From NCBI GenBank assembly GCA_041753515.1, contig JBGSUE010000048.1, positions 1 through 15,672 on the forward strand: a DNA stretch of 15,672 nucleotides. Reading direction: 5' to 3'. The position numbers and the translations under genes are program-made. Origin of the DNA: JBGSUE01 sp041753515. Its GTDB lineage: Bacteria; Patescibacteriota; Microgenomatia; UBA10105; UBA927. Shown piece after piece: positions 5,169 to 12,882 of this stretch (within the stretch, counting starts at the first letter, position 1; the number at the start of each line of letters is the position of its first letter). A model generated the notes under the pieces. That model did not search any database, was not told the DNA's origin, and saw only the letters and a list, made by a program, of their open reading frames with translations.

Positions 5169-7398
5169 CCCCCACCGCCTCGACAATTGCTACGGAAACA
5201 TTGTCCCGGCTCCACTTTCCGGCTTTCTCCCCCATCAATCTCTCCATGATCTGGTCATTAGTCAGACGGAGGTGTTCCTGCTGCTGGGGTTTTTTTGAAA
5301 ATAATTGCTGTAGTACATTTCTACTCTCCTGTATGGCTTCATGATTTACTCCCAGATTCTTTCTGGTAAATATCGACCCCATAATCTGTTTTAACACAGT
5401 ATCAACGCTTACTCCCGACTTCAATTCGGCAGTATATTGATCGTCATAACTTCTGAGAAATGCCAGATTCTTCTGATACACCTCTGGATCAGTTTCTTTA
5501 TCAAGGCAAAAATCTTCCCATACACCGTCCGAACACATGACAATGCGCTCATCTGGCTTCAACCAGAGCGATCCTGAAGATATTCCATGCATGTCTTCCT
5601 CCTCATGAAAAGGCATCCGGATTATCAAAGTGCCTCTATAATTGTTTGTAAATATATCAGCCGGTTTCATATAAGTTGGTGCCAGATGAAAAAGATTTTT
5701 CCATACATGGGATGTATCCGCACTCAGCATGACAGCCTGGTCATTTTCATCCAACAGATAAATTCTGGAGTCCCCTACATTTGCCCAATGTGTCGCACCG
5801 TCCCTGTCAGTCACCGCAACCGAAATCGTCGCGCCGCCTTTTTTGGTATTGATAACTTTGCGGTATTCCGTCATCAGGTTATGGGAATTCTTCACACATT
5901 CTTTTACCACACGCAGCATATTTTTCCCAATCGCGTCATGCCTGGACAACACTCTTCCCAGCCTGTCCGCCACACCAAACATGACAAGTGCTGAAAATGC
6001 TTCCCCTTCCGGCTCACCGCCCATGCCGTCTGTTACCAACGCAATTCCCTTAAATCTCCCATCCGTTTCCAATGATTGTAGCCTCTCAAAGACTTTCTTT
6101 ACGCTATCAGCTGTATACTTATTTCCGTTCTCGTCCATATATTTCACTTCGTCCAAGAATCGTGCAAGAGCCTGGTATTTCATTTCTTTTTTATCGGGTA
6201 TATCCGGCAATTCTTTGATTGTGGTATGGATATCCGGAAGTACAACGCTTGTATGTGTACACACTCCATCCTCACTTTTCTCCCGCCCATTGTCTCCCTT
6301 TTTTGAAGCGCATTCATACCGAAAAGATACAGCTTCACCGGATTTTTCCTCATCATGCAGCTGCTCCGTCTGCCATTGCATATCATCAGTATCAGGATTA
6401 GGCAGCGTGAAAATAAACGACTTCTTCTCCTCTTCCTTTTTTTGAGCTTTAACCGGTTCGGATCGACCGATAAAAAACGCTGGCGAATCGACTGAATGCA
6501 ACATCTTTCCGGCAGCAGCAGAAAGTGAATCTGCAACTTTCAATCCGGATGATAATTTTTCTTCGACCTTCTCTTGCCACATCTCATCGCCTTTATATTC
6601 TCTTTGCTGAATCCCTGCTAATAACACAACTCCATCCGAATTTTTCTCCGTAGCCCATGAATTATCATTCACTTCACTACCGTTCACATCGATCACTATC
6701 GTCCCAAAAGGTGTTACTGGATACGGCAGGCTTGACATGTTAACCTTTTTATTTTTAGTATCCACCCTGAATCCGACAATGTCTCCAATAGACACACTCT
6801 CCAAATCAAGCTGTTCGTTATCATTTGGAGTCCGAACCATCAATGCAAATGCGTTGTCGGGTACGCGTACGGAGGATCTGGGGGCAAGCGCAGCAATTGC
6901 GTTGTTAGCATGCGTAACAGCCCTGGTCAATATCTGCTTGTTTAAAATTTTCGGACTTGATTCATTAATGATTGCCGCCAGCGTATGCGTCGCAACTGCA
7001 GAACCCAGAGCGCCATAGAGACTCCCTTCCTGGCTTTTGTCATATGCTCCGGCGCATATTGCCAAACTTTGTCCGGTTTTTTTCAAAAAATCGCGGACCG
7101 TTTCCGCGTCATGAAGAAGTATTTTTTCATCGACAGACAGCGTAATCTTATCACGCGCAGCTATACTATCCGGGTTTCTATAGACAATCTTGTTTAAAAT
7201 TTTTGCAGAAGCTTGTCGCTCATTCATATCCGGACGGATATCTGCACCTATAGCTTGTCCTATACCCCGGACCAAACTGAAGCCTTTCGCTTTATCTTCC
7301 CCAAATAATCCTTTTGCGGTTTTTCTCAAAAAACTGGTATCAGGCCGGACAAATTCCAACTCCGGCGGCAATTTTCCCAATATTGCTTCGTTTGGCAT
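5158..7398 (-). CDS. PP2C-type Ser/Thr protein phosphatase with an N-terminal pseudo-PP2C half
   Basis: The start at 7398 (MPNEAILGK) is chosen because TATAAT ends seven bases upstream and the preceding 34 codons look non-coding. The 746-residue protein is about three times a single PP2C domain. The C-terminal domain (about 405-742) has the metal-dependent phosphatase motifs in order: TDGMGG (456-461), GGAT (521-524), WANVGDSRIYLL (538-549), MCSDGVWED (621-629) and RDNVSV (731-736); the metal-binding Asp residues are present. The N-terminal half (about 100-300) shows a matching order, AGAYDKSQEG (116-125), SIGDIVGF (203-210) and SDGVVLLAG (254-262), but lacks the DGxxG metal site. A charged linker, KAQKKEEEKK (317-326), follows. 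It should reverse Ser/Thr phosphorylation in the cytoplasm; no cognate kinase gene lies in the window. Confidence 0.85.
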   Translation of the reverse strand: MPNEAILGKLPPELEFVRPDTSFLRKTAKGLFGEDKAKGFSLVRGIGQAIGADIRPDMNERQASAKILNKIVYRNPDSIAARDKITLSVDEKILLHDAETVRDFLKKTGQSLAICAGAYDKSQEGSLYGALGSAVATHTLAAIINESSPKILNKQILTRAVTHANNAIAALAPRSSVRVPDNAFALMVRTPNDNEQLDLESVSIGDIVGFRVDTKNKKVNMSSLPYPVTPFGTIVIDVNGSEVNDNSWATEKNSDGVVLLAGIQQREYKGDEMWQEKVEEKLSSGLKVADSLSAAAGKMLHSVDSPAFFIGRSEPVKAQKKEEEKKSFIFTLPNPDTDDMQWQTEQLHDEEKSGEAVSFRYECASKKGDNGREKSEDGVCTHTSVVLPDIHTTIKELPDIPDKKEMKYQALARFLDEVKYMDENGNKYTADSVKKVFERLQSLETDGRFKGIALVTDGMGGEPEGEAFSALVMFGVADRLGRVLSRHDAIGKNMLRVVKECVKNSHNLMTEYRKVINTKKGGATISVAVTDRDGATHWANVGDSRIYLLDENDQAVMLSADTSHVWKNLFHLAPTYMKPADIFTNNYRGTLIIRMPFHEEEDMHGISSGSLWLKPDERIVMCSDGVWEDFCLDKETDPEVYQKNLAFLRSYDDQYTAELKSGVSVDTVLKQIMGSIFTRKNLGVNHEAIQESRNVLQQLFSKKPQQQEHLRLTNDQIMERLMGEKAGKWSRDNVSVAIVEAVGVEK

Positions 7399-7404
7399 AG
7401 TATT

Positions 7405-7410
7405 ATTATA
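7405..7410 (-). promoter_or_regulatory. -10 box of the PP2C gene (leaderless)
   Basis: A perfect TATAAT on minus ends seven bases before the ATG at 7398, predicting a leaderless mRNA and deciding the start. No convincing -35 box is visible. Confidence 0.55.
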
Positions 7411-7470
7411 TATCATCAGGTATAGAATCCCCCTACCCAACATGATACTTCCCTTCCTCCGGTGCGGTTC

Positions 7471-7478
7471 TGTACAAT
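7471..7478 (+). promoter_or_regulatory. -10 box of the divergent 202-residue protein gene
   Basis: TG-TACAAT (hexamer 7473-7478) ends seven bases before the ATG at 7485, again the leaderless spacing. No clear -35 box is seen. It lies 63 bases from the PP2C -10 box, pointing the other way. Confidence 0.5.
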
Positions 7479-7484
7479 ACATCC

Positions 7485-8093
7485 ATGACTGAAGGTGCAT
7501 TATATATCAGTACCGCTCAATTTAGAGAAACGCCGGGTTCGATGTACGAAAGAATAAAAAATCAAAACCTGTCTCCCACTGCAACAGATATTCTCAACAC
7601 TACAGACGTCTCTGCGTCTGAATATATCAAAAGCCTATTGGATATTCTTGTCTACGGACGCATATACGATACAAGCAGAGACGAAATACATTCAGGGCAG
7701 GATAAAGTACCTCTTGCAGTTGAAAAAAGTTCAGAATTGACAGACGAAATGATTCTAAACAGATTAGCTACAGTCATCGATTCATTTTCAAATCAGGAAA
7801 GACAATCCCGTCACTATAATGAATTGGGATTTATAAAAAGAAAACTTGCATCATATGTTGAAAAAATGAAAACGCAGGATGGAAAAACTGACGAAACATC
7901 AATATACAGACTCGGCATCGGCAATCGAGACCAAGAAAGTCATTTTGATGGAGAACTCAAAATATATCAGGGAAGCGAGCATCAGGGAGTAGAGGTCATA
8001 TACAAATTCAAAAATATGAAGTCTTTTAATCTGGCAGATACTCCTGCATCCAAACTCATCCCCATTTCGGGTTCTTCCAGTCCAGTTCGTTAA
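7485..8093 (+). CDS. Hypothetical protein divergent from the PP2C gene
   Basis: This encodes 202 residues, soluble and without signal peptide or membrane helix, with a helical, charged middle part (about 85-135) and a beta-rich segment near the end (ELKIYQG..GVEVIYKF). I recognise no family. It is transcribed divergently from the PP2C phosphatase across an 86-base gap, so a shared control or functional link is possible. The last 38 bases overlap, tail to tail, the regulator gene on the other strand; the final residues (LIPISGSSSPVR) may thus be less constrained. The start is supported by the -10 box spacing rather than by a Shine-Dalgarno site. Confidence 0.7.
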   Translation: MTEGALYISTAQFRETPGSMYERIKNQNLSPTATDILNTTDVSASEYIKSLLDILVYGRIYDTSRDEIHSGQDKVPLAVEKSSELTDEMILNRLATVIDSFSNQERQSRHYNELGFIKRKLASYVEKMKTQDGKTDETSIYRLGIGNRDQESHFDGELKIYQGSEHQGVEVIYKFKNMKSFNLADTPASKLIPISGSSSPVR

Positions 8094-8874
8094 CCCGTTT
8101 CCCCAGCTTCCAAAGATGATCATGGATCTGCTTCTGCATGTCCGCAACGCGCTGGTTTTGGATCTCCACCCCAAACCGGTCCTCCCCGTCCCAATACGCA
8201 TATGCCACGGTATCGTTGTAAATATCGATATTCTGGTTGATCTTTACGATCTTTTCCGGTATATACCGAGCATCCCAGAAATGCCAATCCCCACCCGGTT
8301 TTTTCCCTACCCGCCTCATCCATTCTTTCTTGTATCTCAGATACTGATCCGAATACAGATCATGCACGCGGAATTTGCGTTCAATAAATTCACGGTTCAA
8401 TCTCATGGTAAACGCATCGCCGAAAATATCATTCCAGAACCGGTATGAATATGTCCGATATAGTCCCTTGCACCGCAATACGTGCCAGATCATCTGCCGC
8501 AAGCCTTCCACCCCGCGGTAGTACACCACGTTCACTCCTGCTCCCTTGTGTGAAAGAGTGACAACTGCCTGCGAAAATGCGCCGATACTGTTTCGCAGCA
8601 TTTCATCCTCAGCCTGTTTTTGTTTGACCATGAGCTCAATGGCATTAAAGTCAACCGCTTTGAGTGTCCGTTTTTTGTATACCGGAATTTCTTCAATAAT
8701 GCCGCCGTCCGCAAGACTGTCAACCAGCCGGTACAGTTTTGTGCGTTCCATGCCACAATATCGTGACAGTTCCAAAAGTGTACATGGCCCGTGCTCAACA
8801 AGAGCCATATACAGATGTATTTCATCATCGGACCTGCCCAGTCTGTGTAAGAATTCGGTAATAATCTTGTGCAT
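8056..8874 (-). CDS. TrmB-family-like transcriptional regulator
   Basis: The start at 8874 (MHKIITEFLHRLG) is chosen over the upstream ATG at 8910 because the promoter would place the transcript start near 8881, inside the longer frame. The 272-residue protein begins with a winged helix-turn-helix (about 1-75: EIHLYMALVEHGPCTLLELS, then YCGMERTKLYRLVDSLADGG), followed by a helical linker and a C-terminal effector-like domain starting VVYYRGVEGLRQMIWHVLR (about 103-121). This layout is that of TrmB-type regulators, which in characterised archaea and bacteria respond to sugars. The gene shares a promoter region with the divergent dehydrogenase gene, its likeliest target together with itself. 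The effector is unknown. Confidence 0.75.
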   Translation of the reverse strand: MHKIITEFLHRLGRSDDEIHLYMALVEHGPCTLLELSRYCGMERTKLYRLVDSLADGGIIEEIPVYKKRTLKAVDFNAIELMVKQKQAEDEMLRNSIGAFSQAVVTLSHKGAGVNVVYYRGVEGLRQMIWHVLRCKGLYRTYSYRFWNDIFGDAFTMRLNREFIERKFRVHDLYSDQYLRYKKEWMRRVGKKPGGDWHFWDARYIPEKIVKINQNIDIYNDTVAYAYWDGEDRFGVEIQNQRVADMQKQIHDHLWKLGKRVNELDWKNPKWG

Positions 8875-8887
8875 AATTCGCACAACA

Positions 8888-8918
8888 ATTTTACATCTCT
8901 CCCGTTTCACTGTAAAGT
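8888..8918. promoter_or_regulatory. Mirror-image overlapping divergent promoters
   Basis: On plus: TTTACA (8890-8895), 17-base spacer, TAAAGT (8913-8918), start near 8925 for the dehydrogenase ATG at 8928. On minus: TTTACA (8911-8916), 17-base spacer, TAAAAT (8888-8893), start near 8881 for the regulator ATG at 8874. The -35 box of each overlaps the -10 box of the other, so both promoters occupy the same 31 bp and cannot be bound by polymerase at once. Confidence 0.75.
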
Positions 8919-8927
8919 AGCCGGATT

Positions 8928-9893
8928 ATGATCATTCATGCGCAGGCCATTTTTGAAAATAGCGGCTATCTAAAAAAATATACCTACCGGAAAACTGCCG
9001 GACCGGATGACATTGTTGTGCGCGTGCGTTTTTGTACCCTTTCCCGCGGCGATGTTTTTTTTGCCCAAAATCATTGGGGAGATTCGCGCTATCCGTTGGT
9101 TCCCGGACTGGAGATTATCGGGGAGAATGTACAAACAGGAGAAACAGTCGGCATCGGGTACCAGGTATACTCATGCGGCGCATGCTCATTCTGCCGCGCC
9201 GGTACGGAACAATTCTGCAAAAAACAGAAAGTAATACCGCTTGATGACTATGGAGGCCTATCAGACGTGATGATTGTCAATCGACGCTTTGCATATCATT
9301 TGTCAAAAAACTTTGCAACCGCGCAAAATACACCGCTACTCTGCAGTGCGATCACTCCATTCAGCTCTATCAGACACTACGGAGTCAAAAAAGGTATGCG
9401 GACTGGGGTTGTGGGTATAGGCAACGTCGGGCACCTTGCAGTTCAAATTCTCAACGCGAATGGATGCCATGTAACAGCATTCACTCATACACCGGTAAAA
9501 AAATCCCAAATACTCTCTTTCGGAGCAAATACTTTGTCTTCTTCAATCGACCCAAAATCAAAAAAACAACTTGATTTTATTCTGGTGACCACGTATGCAA
9601 ATCTTAACTGGGACGCGTATCTGAAACTACTTTCGCCCGAAGGGACACTCTGTTTTGTGGGGCTCCCGACACGATCGATAAATTTTAAAGCTGAATCACT
9701 AGCAGACTACGGCCGCAAACGGATCGTGGGATCGTACAACGGAAGTAGGAGTGATATGATTGATTGCCTCTCATTCTGCAACAAACACGGCATCCGCGCT
9801 ACCATCACCACATTTCCGTTTGAAAAAGCAAACGATGCGCTTCAGGCGCTTCGCACCAGTTCCATCCCCTTCTCTACAGTAATTACACTCTAA
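8928..9893 (+). CDS. Medium-chain dehydrogenase (CAD-like) with altered catalytic zinc site
   Basis: The 321-residue protein is of the NAD(P)-dependent alcohol dehydrogenase superfamily, closest in pattern to cinnamyl-alcohol dehydrogenases. It has the structural-zinc cysteines (Cys83, 86, 89 and 97 in CGACSFCRAGTEQFC), the Rossmann motif GVVGIGNVGHLAVQ (160-173), and THTPVKK (186-192) where CADs carry a small polar residue linked to NADPH preference. The catalytic zinc ligands are changed: the usual Cys is Ser39 (CTLSRGD), the usual GHE is GLE (Leu61-Glu62), and only Cys139 (LLCSAIT) remains. It may work without catalytic zinc or on other substrates. It is slightly shorter than typical CADs (about 350). 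It is divergent from the TrmB-like regulator and overlaps the next gene tail to tail by 4 bases. Confidence 0.85.
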   Translation: MIIHAQAIFENSGYLKKYTYRKTAGPDDIVVRVRFCTLSRGDVFFAQNHWGDSRYPLVPGLEIIGENVQTGETVGIGYQVYSCGACSFCRAGTEQFCKKQKVIPLDDYGGLSDVMIVNRRFAYHLSKNFATAQNTPLLCSAITPFSSIRHYGVKKGMRTGVVGIGNVGHLAVQILNANGCHVTAFTHTPVKKSQILSFGANTLSSSIDPKSKKQLDFILVTTYANLNWDAYLKLLSPEGTLCFVGLPTRSINFKAESLADYGRKRIVGSYNGSRSDMIDCLSFCNKHGIRATITTFPFEKANDALQALRTSSIPFSTVITL

Positions 9894-10744
9894 ATATCCG
9901 GAGCACCGGCGTTTTTGTTGAGCATTTCCTCCACCGGTATCTCCTCGGTCGTGCAGGCCACACCCTGCGGAGGTGGAACCTCCATACAGAGCATGAAATT
10001 GTGCATGTCAGTACTTACAGAATAGACATACTGCGTATGGGTAAACGGATCAATGGGTACCGACTTCAAATATCCGTCGCGCTCCAGTTCAAACAACGTT
10101 TGCGGATACGTCAGATTGTCCAGATTGTATTCCACAAGCGCCTTCCGTATTTCCCTGATATTTGAGGTCCGAAAGTAGACGGCTACCGATTCGTTGGATG
10201 CCAACACAGGCAACACGGCGGGCAACACACGGCTGCGGTTCACATATCCTGCCAGAAGCCCCAACAAAATCACGACTGTCACCAAAAACGGCACGACACT
10301 TTCCGGCGGATCACCGGGAACCAATCCGAACGGTTTTTCCGATGGTTTTTCCGGTTCAGGCTCGGGGGGCGGTTCAATAATCTGATTTTTGGCTACCCAA
10401 GCCTTTTGTGCTGCTGAAATTTGCTCAGGAGTATAGATGGGCGGAGCCGGTTTCACTTTGCCGCGGCGGGCAATCACAGGCGTGCGTTTCATGCTTCCTG
10501 CGACCTCTTCAGACAGAACTGATTTCTTTTTTTCTTCTTTTTTTCTTCCCTCAGTACCCTTTTTTGATTCCTCAACTGCAGGCTGTGGCTCCGGTTCTTT
10601 GGGGATACTGCCCGCATGATCCATCACTTCTTGAATATCATCCTCGTTCCATCCAGCATCACCTAAAGCCTTGCGGATATCCGCATCCGGCCAACCTTCT
10701 CCCAGCCGGGCGTTCACATAATGTATAACTTGCTGAGTAACCAT
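9890..10744 (-). CDS. Membrane-anchored pilin/GspG-like protein with cytoplasmic helical N-terminus
   Basis: The start at 10744 (MVTQQVIHYVNARLG) is preferred; the frame is open to 10852 but the upstream residues look non-coding, and a weak purine-rich site precedes 10744. The 284-residue protein has, in order: a helical domain (about 1-44) with the pattern DADIRKALGDAGWNEDDI, similar to short repeats often fused to membrane proteins in Patescibacteria; a low-complexity Lys/Glu/Pro linker (45-150); one membrane helix (about 150-168, PFLVTVVILLGLLAGYV); and an outer domain (188-260) with the pseudopilin-like pattern IREIRKALVEYNLDNLTYPQ, then LERDGYLKSVPIDPFT. No prepilin peptidase cleavage motif is seen. 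It lies 98 bases after the second GH130 gene, probably in one transcription unit. Confidence 0.65.
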   Translation of the reverse strand: MVTQQVIHYVNARLGEGWPDADIRKALGDAGWNEDDIQEVMDHAGSIPKEPEPQPAVEESKKGTEGRKKEEKKKSVLSEEVAGSMKRTPVIARRGKVKPAPPIYTPEQISAAQKAWVAKNQIIEPPPEPEPEKPSEKPFGLVPGDPPESVVPFLVTVVILLGLLAGYVNRSRVLPAVLPVLASNESVAVYFRTSNIREIRKALVEYNLDNLTYPQTLFELERDGYLKSVPIDPFTHTQYVYSVSTDMHNFMLCMEVPPPQGVACTTEEIPVEEMLNKNAGAPDI

Positions 10745-10756
10745 TACTCTTTCTTT

Positions 10757-10836
10757 TTCGGAGATGAATCCAATTTTTTTACGCGCAGATATCTCCGAAG
10801 GAGGACGCGAGCACAAAAAAATTCGGGTGAATCTCC
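10757..10836 (-). other. Intercistronic structure with two competing pairings
   Basis: Between the GH130 and pilin-like genes, GGAGAT (10760-10765, plus-strand reading) can pair with ATCTCC at 10791-10796 in a 9-bp hairpin (10757-10765 with 10791-10799), or with ATCTCC at 10831-10836 in a longer stem that also uses AATTTTTTT/AAAAAAATT (10772-10780, 10815-10823) and CGCG/CGCG (10782-10785, 10806-10809). It ends about 12 bases before the downstream ATG and could tune its expression. Confidence 0.45.
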
Positions 10837-10842
10837 AGCTCT

Positions 10843-12711
10843 TTATCCCCACCTGGGTTTTATTTTCACCATGTTAAGCTGAGCTTGCTCGTAGTGAGTG
10901 AGGTTGTAGAGGAATTCTTCGCTGTCAGCTTGGGCCGCACATATAACCGTGTCGGCACCGCCGTAATACACCATCAGTTTTCCGTCTTTGATAACTGAAC
11001 CGCATGGATAGGCTACACCGGCTTTCAAACCTTCATTTTCATACCACACATCAGGAGCCAAGAGCGGTGTTTTACTGCGGTACAGTACCCGTTCAGGCCG
11101 TCTTGCATCCAAGATCATTGCCCCCATTTTATAACGGCCGGGATCCTGTTCACCAACTGACTGATAGATCAAAAGCCATCCATACTCGGTCCTGATCGGC
11201 GGGGCACCGACCCCGATTTTGCGTGAATCCCAATATCCGTCCCGCGGACTGATCGAGTACTGCCCCTGGAGAAATTTCGTTTTGCCGTCAAATTTCAAAT
11301 CATCAACATAATCAACCAGAATATGCGGATAAATACGGTGAAAAATCACGTATTTCCCGTCGATTTTTTCAGGAAATACACAGGCATTTTTATTGACCAC
11401 CCCGGGCGCTGAAATCAACACTGGCTGTGCCCATGTATCCCAGTTATGTGTGTGGAACTCATCAACCGGAATGCTTGTCAGCGCCACGCGGGGCGGATTA
11501 GCCCCATCGTATGCAACATATGTCATTACGTACTTGTCTTCCACTTTGGAAATTCTGGGGTCTTCCACTCCGCCGTATGCTCCACCCGAGAAAAACGGAG
11601 ACAAGTACCCTCCACTTCCGGATGACGTATGAAGGCCTTCAAAATCTGCACGCGGCACATAAATCGGCTCTGCGTGCCGGGTGTCAAAATTCACTCCGTC
11701 ATCACTTGTGGCATACCCCAACACCGATACATCGTTATCTCCGACTGCACGGTAAATCAAATGGACTTTCCCGTTTTCATAAATAGCCGCCGGATTAAAC
11801 ACGGCCTTGGATTCCCATGCATGACCTGCAACCGGCCGCAAAATCGGATTCTCTTTCACGCGATTCAATACCATCTGCAGGCGGGTCATTTTTGGCCTCT
11901 CACCGCGCTTGACCGGATGGGATACTGCCACAATTCCTTCATTTTCCACATCCCAGTAGCTCATGAGCGCATCTTCCAATTGGATCACCCCAACGGGGGT
12001 GACATTTTTCCCGCCAAACCCTTCAAGATGTTCCACGATCGGTTCATCACCCCGGTACAACAGTTTTTCAGGAGCGTTGCCATCAAATAAAGCTGTCCCA
12101 ATCGCCCATACAGAGATTCCGTTTTCTACTTTTCTCGAATAATACAGCAGTGCAATCCCTTTGTCAGTTCTGTATGCCCCGGCAACGGTCAATGGACCCT
12201 CGTCAAATTTCCCCTGGCGGGGAGAGAGAACCGGGTTTTTCCCGGCTTTCCACCCGATCAAATCTTTCGTGACGGCAACGGAAATATCCCCGTCACCAAA
12301 ATACATCACGCGGTGGCCGCGAATTTTGAGATCAGGAACAACAGCTGCTGGTCCTTTGATCAGTTCAATATTTCCCCCCCGGTTTGCTGTCAGTGCCCCC
12401 ACAACCCGCCAGTTCAAGAGATCTTTGGAGATTGCGCTCTCCACATCACCCGTTGACCGGTTACTACATGTCATGAAATAATCCTTATCCGCTTTTGTCA
12501 CACGCATGTTGGAAATAGAGTCCACATCCACGAGCATACCATCGCGGTCCGTAACGGCAGGTGTGCCGGGAAACTTTACAAACTCATAGCCGTTGCGGGA
12601 AAGATCAACTGACAAGGATCTGCCTTCTTCACTCTGTGCGGCATAGTAGAGGAAAATATTACCGCTGAATGCACACACGCCGAATCCAAATTGTTGAACA
12701 TCAGAAACCAT
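10843..12711 (-). CDS. GH130 family protein with an N-terminal divergent propeller-like module
   Basis: The 622-residue protein has a C-terminal GH130 module (about 286-600), clearly paralogous to the second module of the other GH130 protein: ENPILRPVAGHAWESKAVFN (287-306), EDPR (383-386), ISAPGVVNKNACVFPEKIDGK (433-453), GAPPIRTEYGWLLIY (502-516) and VYYGGAD (581-587). Two differences stand out: a Gly/Ser-rich insert of about 22 residues (360-381) just before EDPR, and Gln517 where phosphorylase-like members have the His of YHG. The N-terminal half (1-285) has repeated beta-strand patterns (IFLYYAAQS, VMYFGDGDIS, ALLYYSRK) like a GH43/GH32-type propeller but no EDPR. It is cytoplasmic and follows glgA on the same strand with its own promoter. 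Activity as phosphorylase or hydrolase is open. Confidence 0.85.
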   Translation of the reverse strand: MVSDVQQFGFGVCAFSGNIFLYYAAQSEEGRSLSVDLSRNGYEFVKFPGTPAVTDRDGMLVDVDSISNMRVTKADKDYFMTCSNRSTGDVESAISKDLLNWRVVGALTANRGGNIELIKGPAAVVPDLKIRGHRVMYFGDGDISVAVTKDLIGWKAGKNPVLSPRQGKFDEGPLTVAGAYRTDKGIALLYYSRKVENGISVWAIGTALFDGNAPEKLLYRGDEPIVEHLEGFGGKNVTPVGVIQLEDALMSYWDVENEGIVAVSHPVKRGERPKMTRLQMVLNRVKENPILRPVAGHAWESKAVFNPAAIYENGKVHLIYRAVGDNDVSVLGYATSDDGVNFDTRHAEPIYVPRADFEGLHTSSGSGGYLSPFFSGGAYGGVEDPRISKVEDKYVMTYVAYDGANPPRVALTSIPVDEFHTHNWDTWAQPVLISAPGVVNKNACVFPEKIDGKYVIFHRIYPHILVDYVDDLKFDGKTKFLQGQYSISPRDGYWDSRKIGVGAPPIRTEYGWLLIYQSVGEQDPGRYKMGAMILDARRPERVLYRSKTPLLAPDVWYENEGLKAGVAYPCGSVIKDGKLMVYYGGADTVICAAQADSEEFLYNLTHYEQAQLNMVKIKPRWG

Positions 12712-12727
12712 AAAGATAAATACAAAT

Positions 12728-12755
12728 ATACCCGAGAGATTTTATATACGGGTAT
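12728..12755 (-). other. Stem-loop at the predicted 5' end of the second GH130 mRNA
   Basis: ATACCCG (12749-12755 read on minus) pairs perfectly with CGGGTAT (12728-12734) across a 14-base AT-rich loop. The promoter predicts transcription from about 12756, so this stem-loop would form the first bases of the mRNA, where it could protect it from decay; as DNA it could equally be an operator at +1. Confidence 0.5.
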
Positions 12756-12762
12756 TAGTCTT

Positions 12763-12791
12763 ACAGTACCTTTCAAGAAGACTCTTGTCAA
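12763..12791 (-). promoter_or_regulatory. Promoter of the second GH130 gene
   Basis: On minus there is a perfect TTGACA (12786-12791), a 17-base spacer and TACTGT (12763-12768). The predicted start near 12756 gives a leader of about 45 bases without a Shine-Dalgarno site. The rest of the 171-base gap after glgA (12792-12882) is AT-rich and shows nothing else. Confidence 0.6.
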
Positions 12792-12882
12792 TGCATCAGA
12801 CTATATACATATAAGGCAATTGAATATAGGATTTCCGAAGTATGAAAAACTATATCAAAATAGTACTTTCACATCAATATTT

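Noticed and set aside
8875..8910. Longer N-terminus for the TrmB-like regulator (MKRERCKIVVRI)
   Set aside because: The promoter on minus would start transcription near 8881, after the upstream ATG, and the family similarity begins at MHKII.
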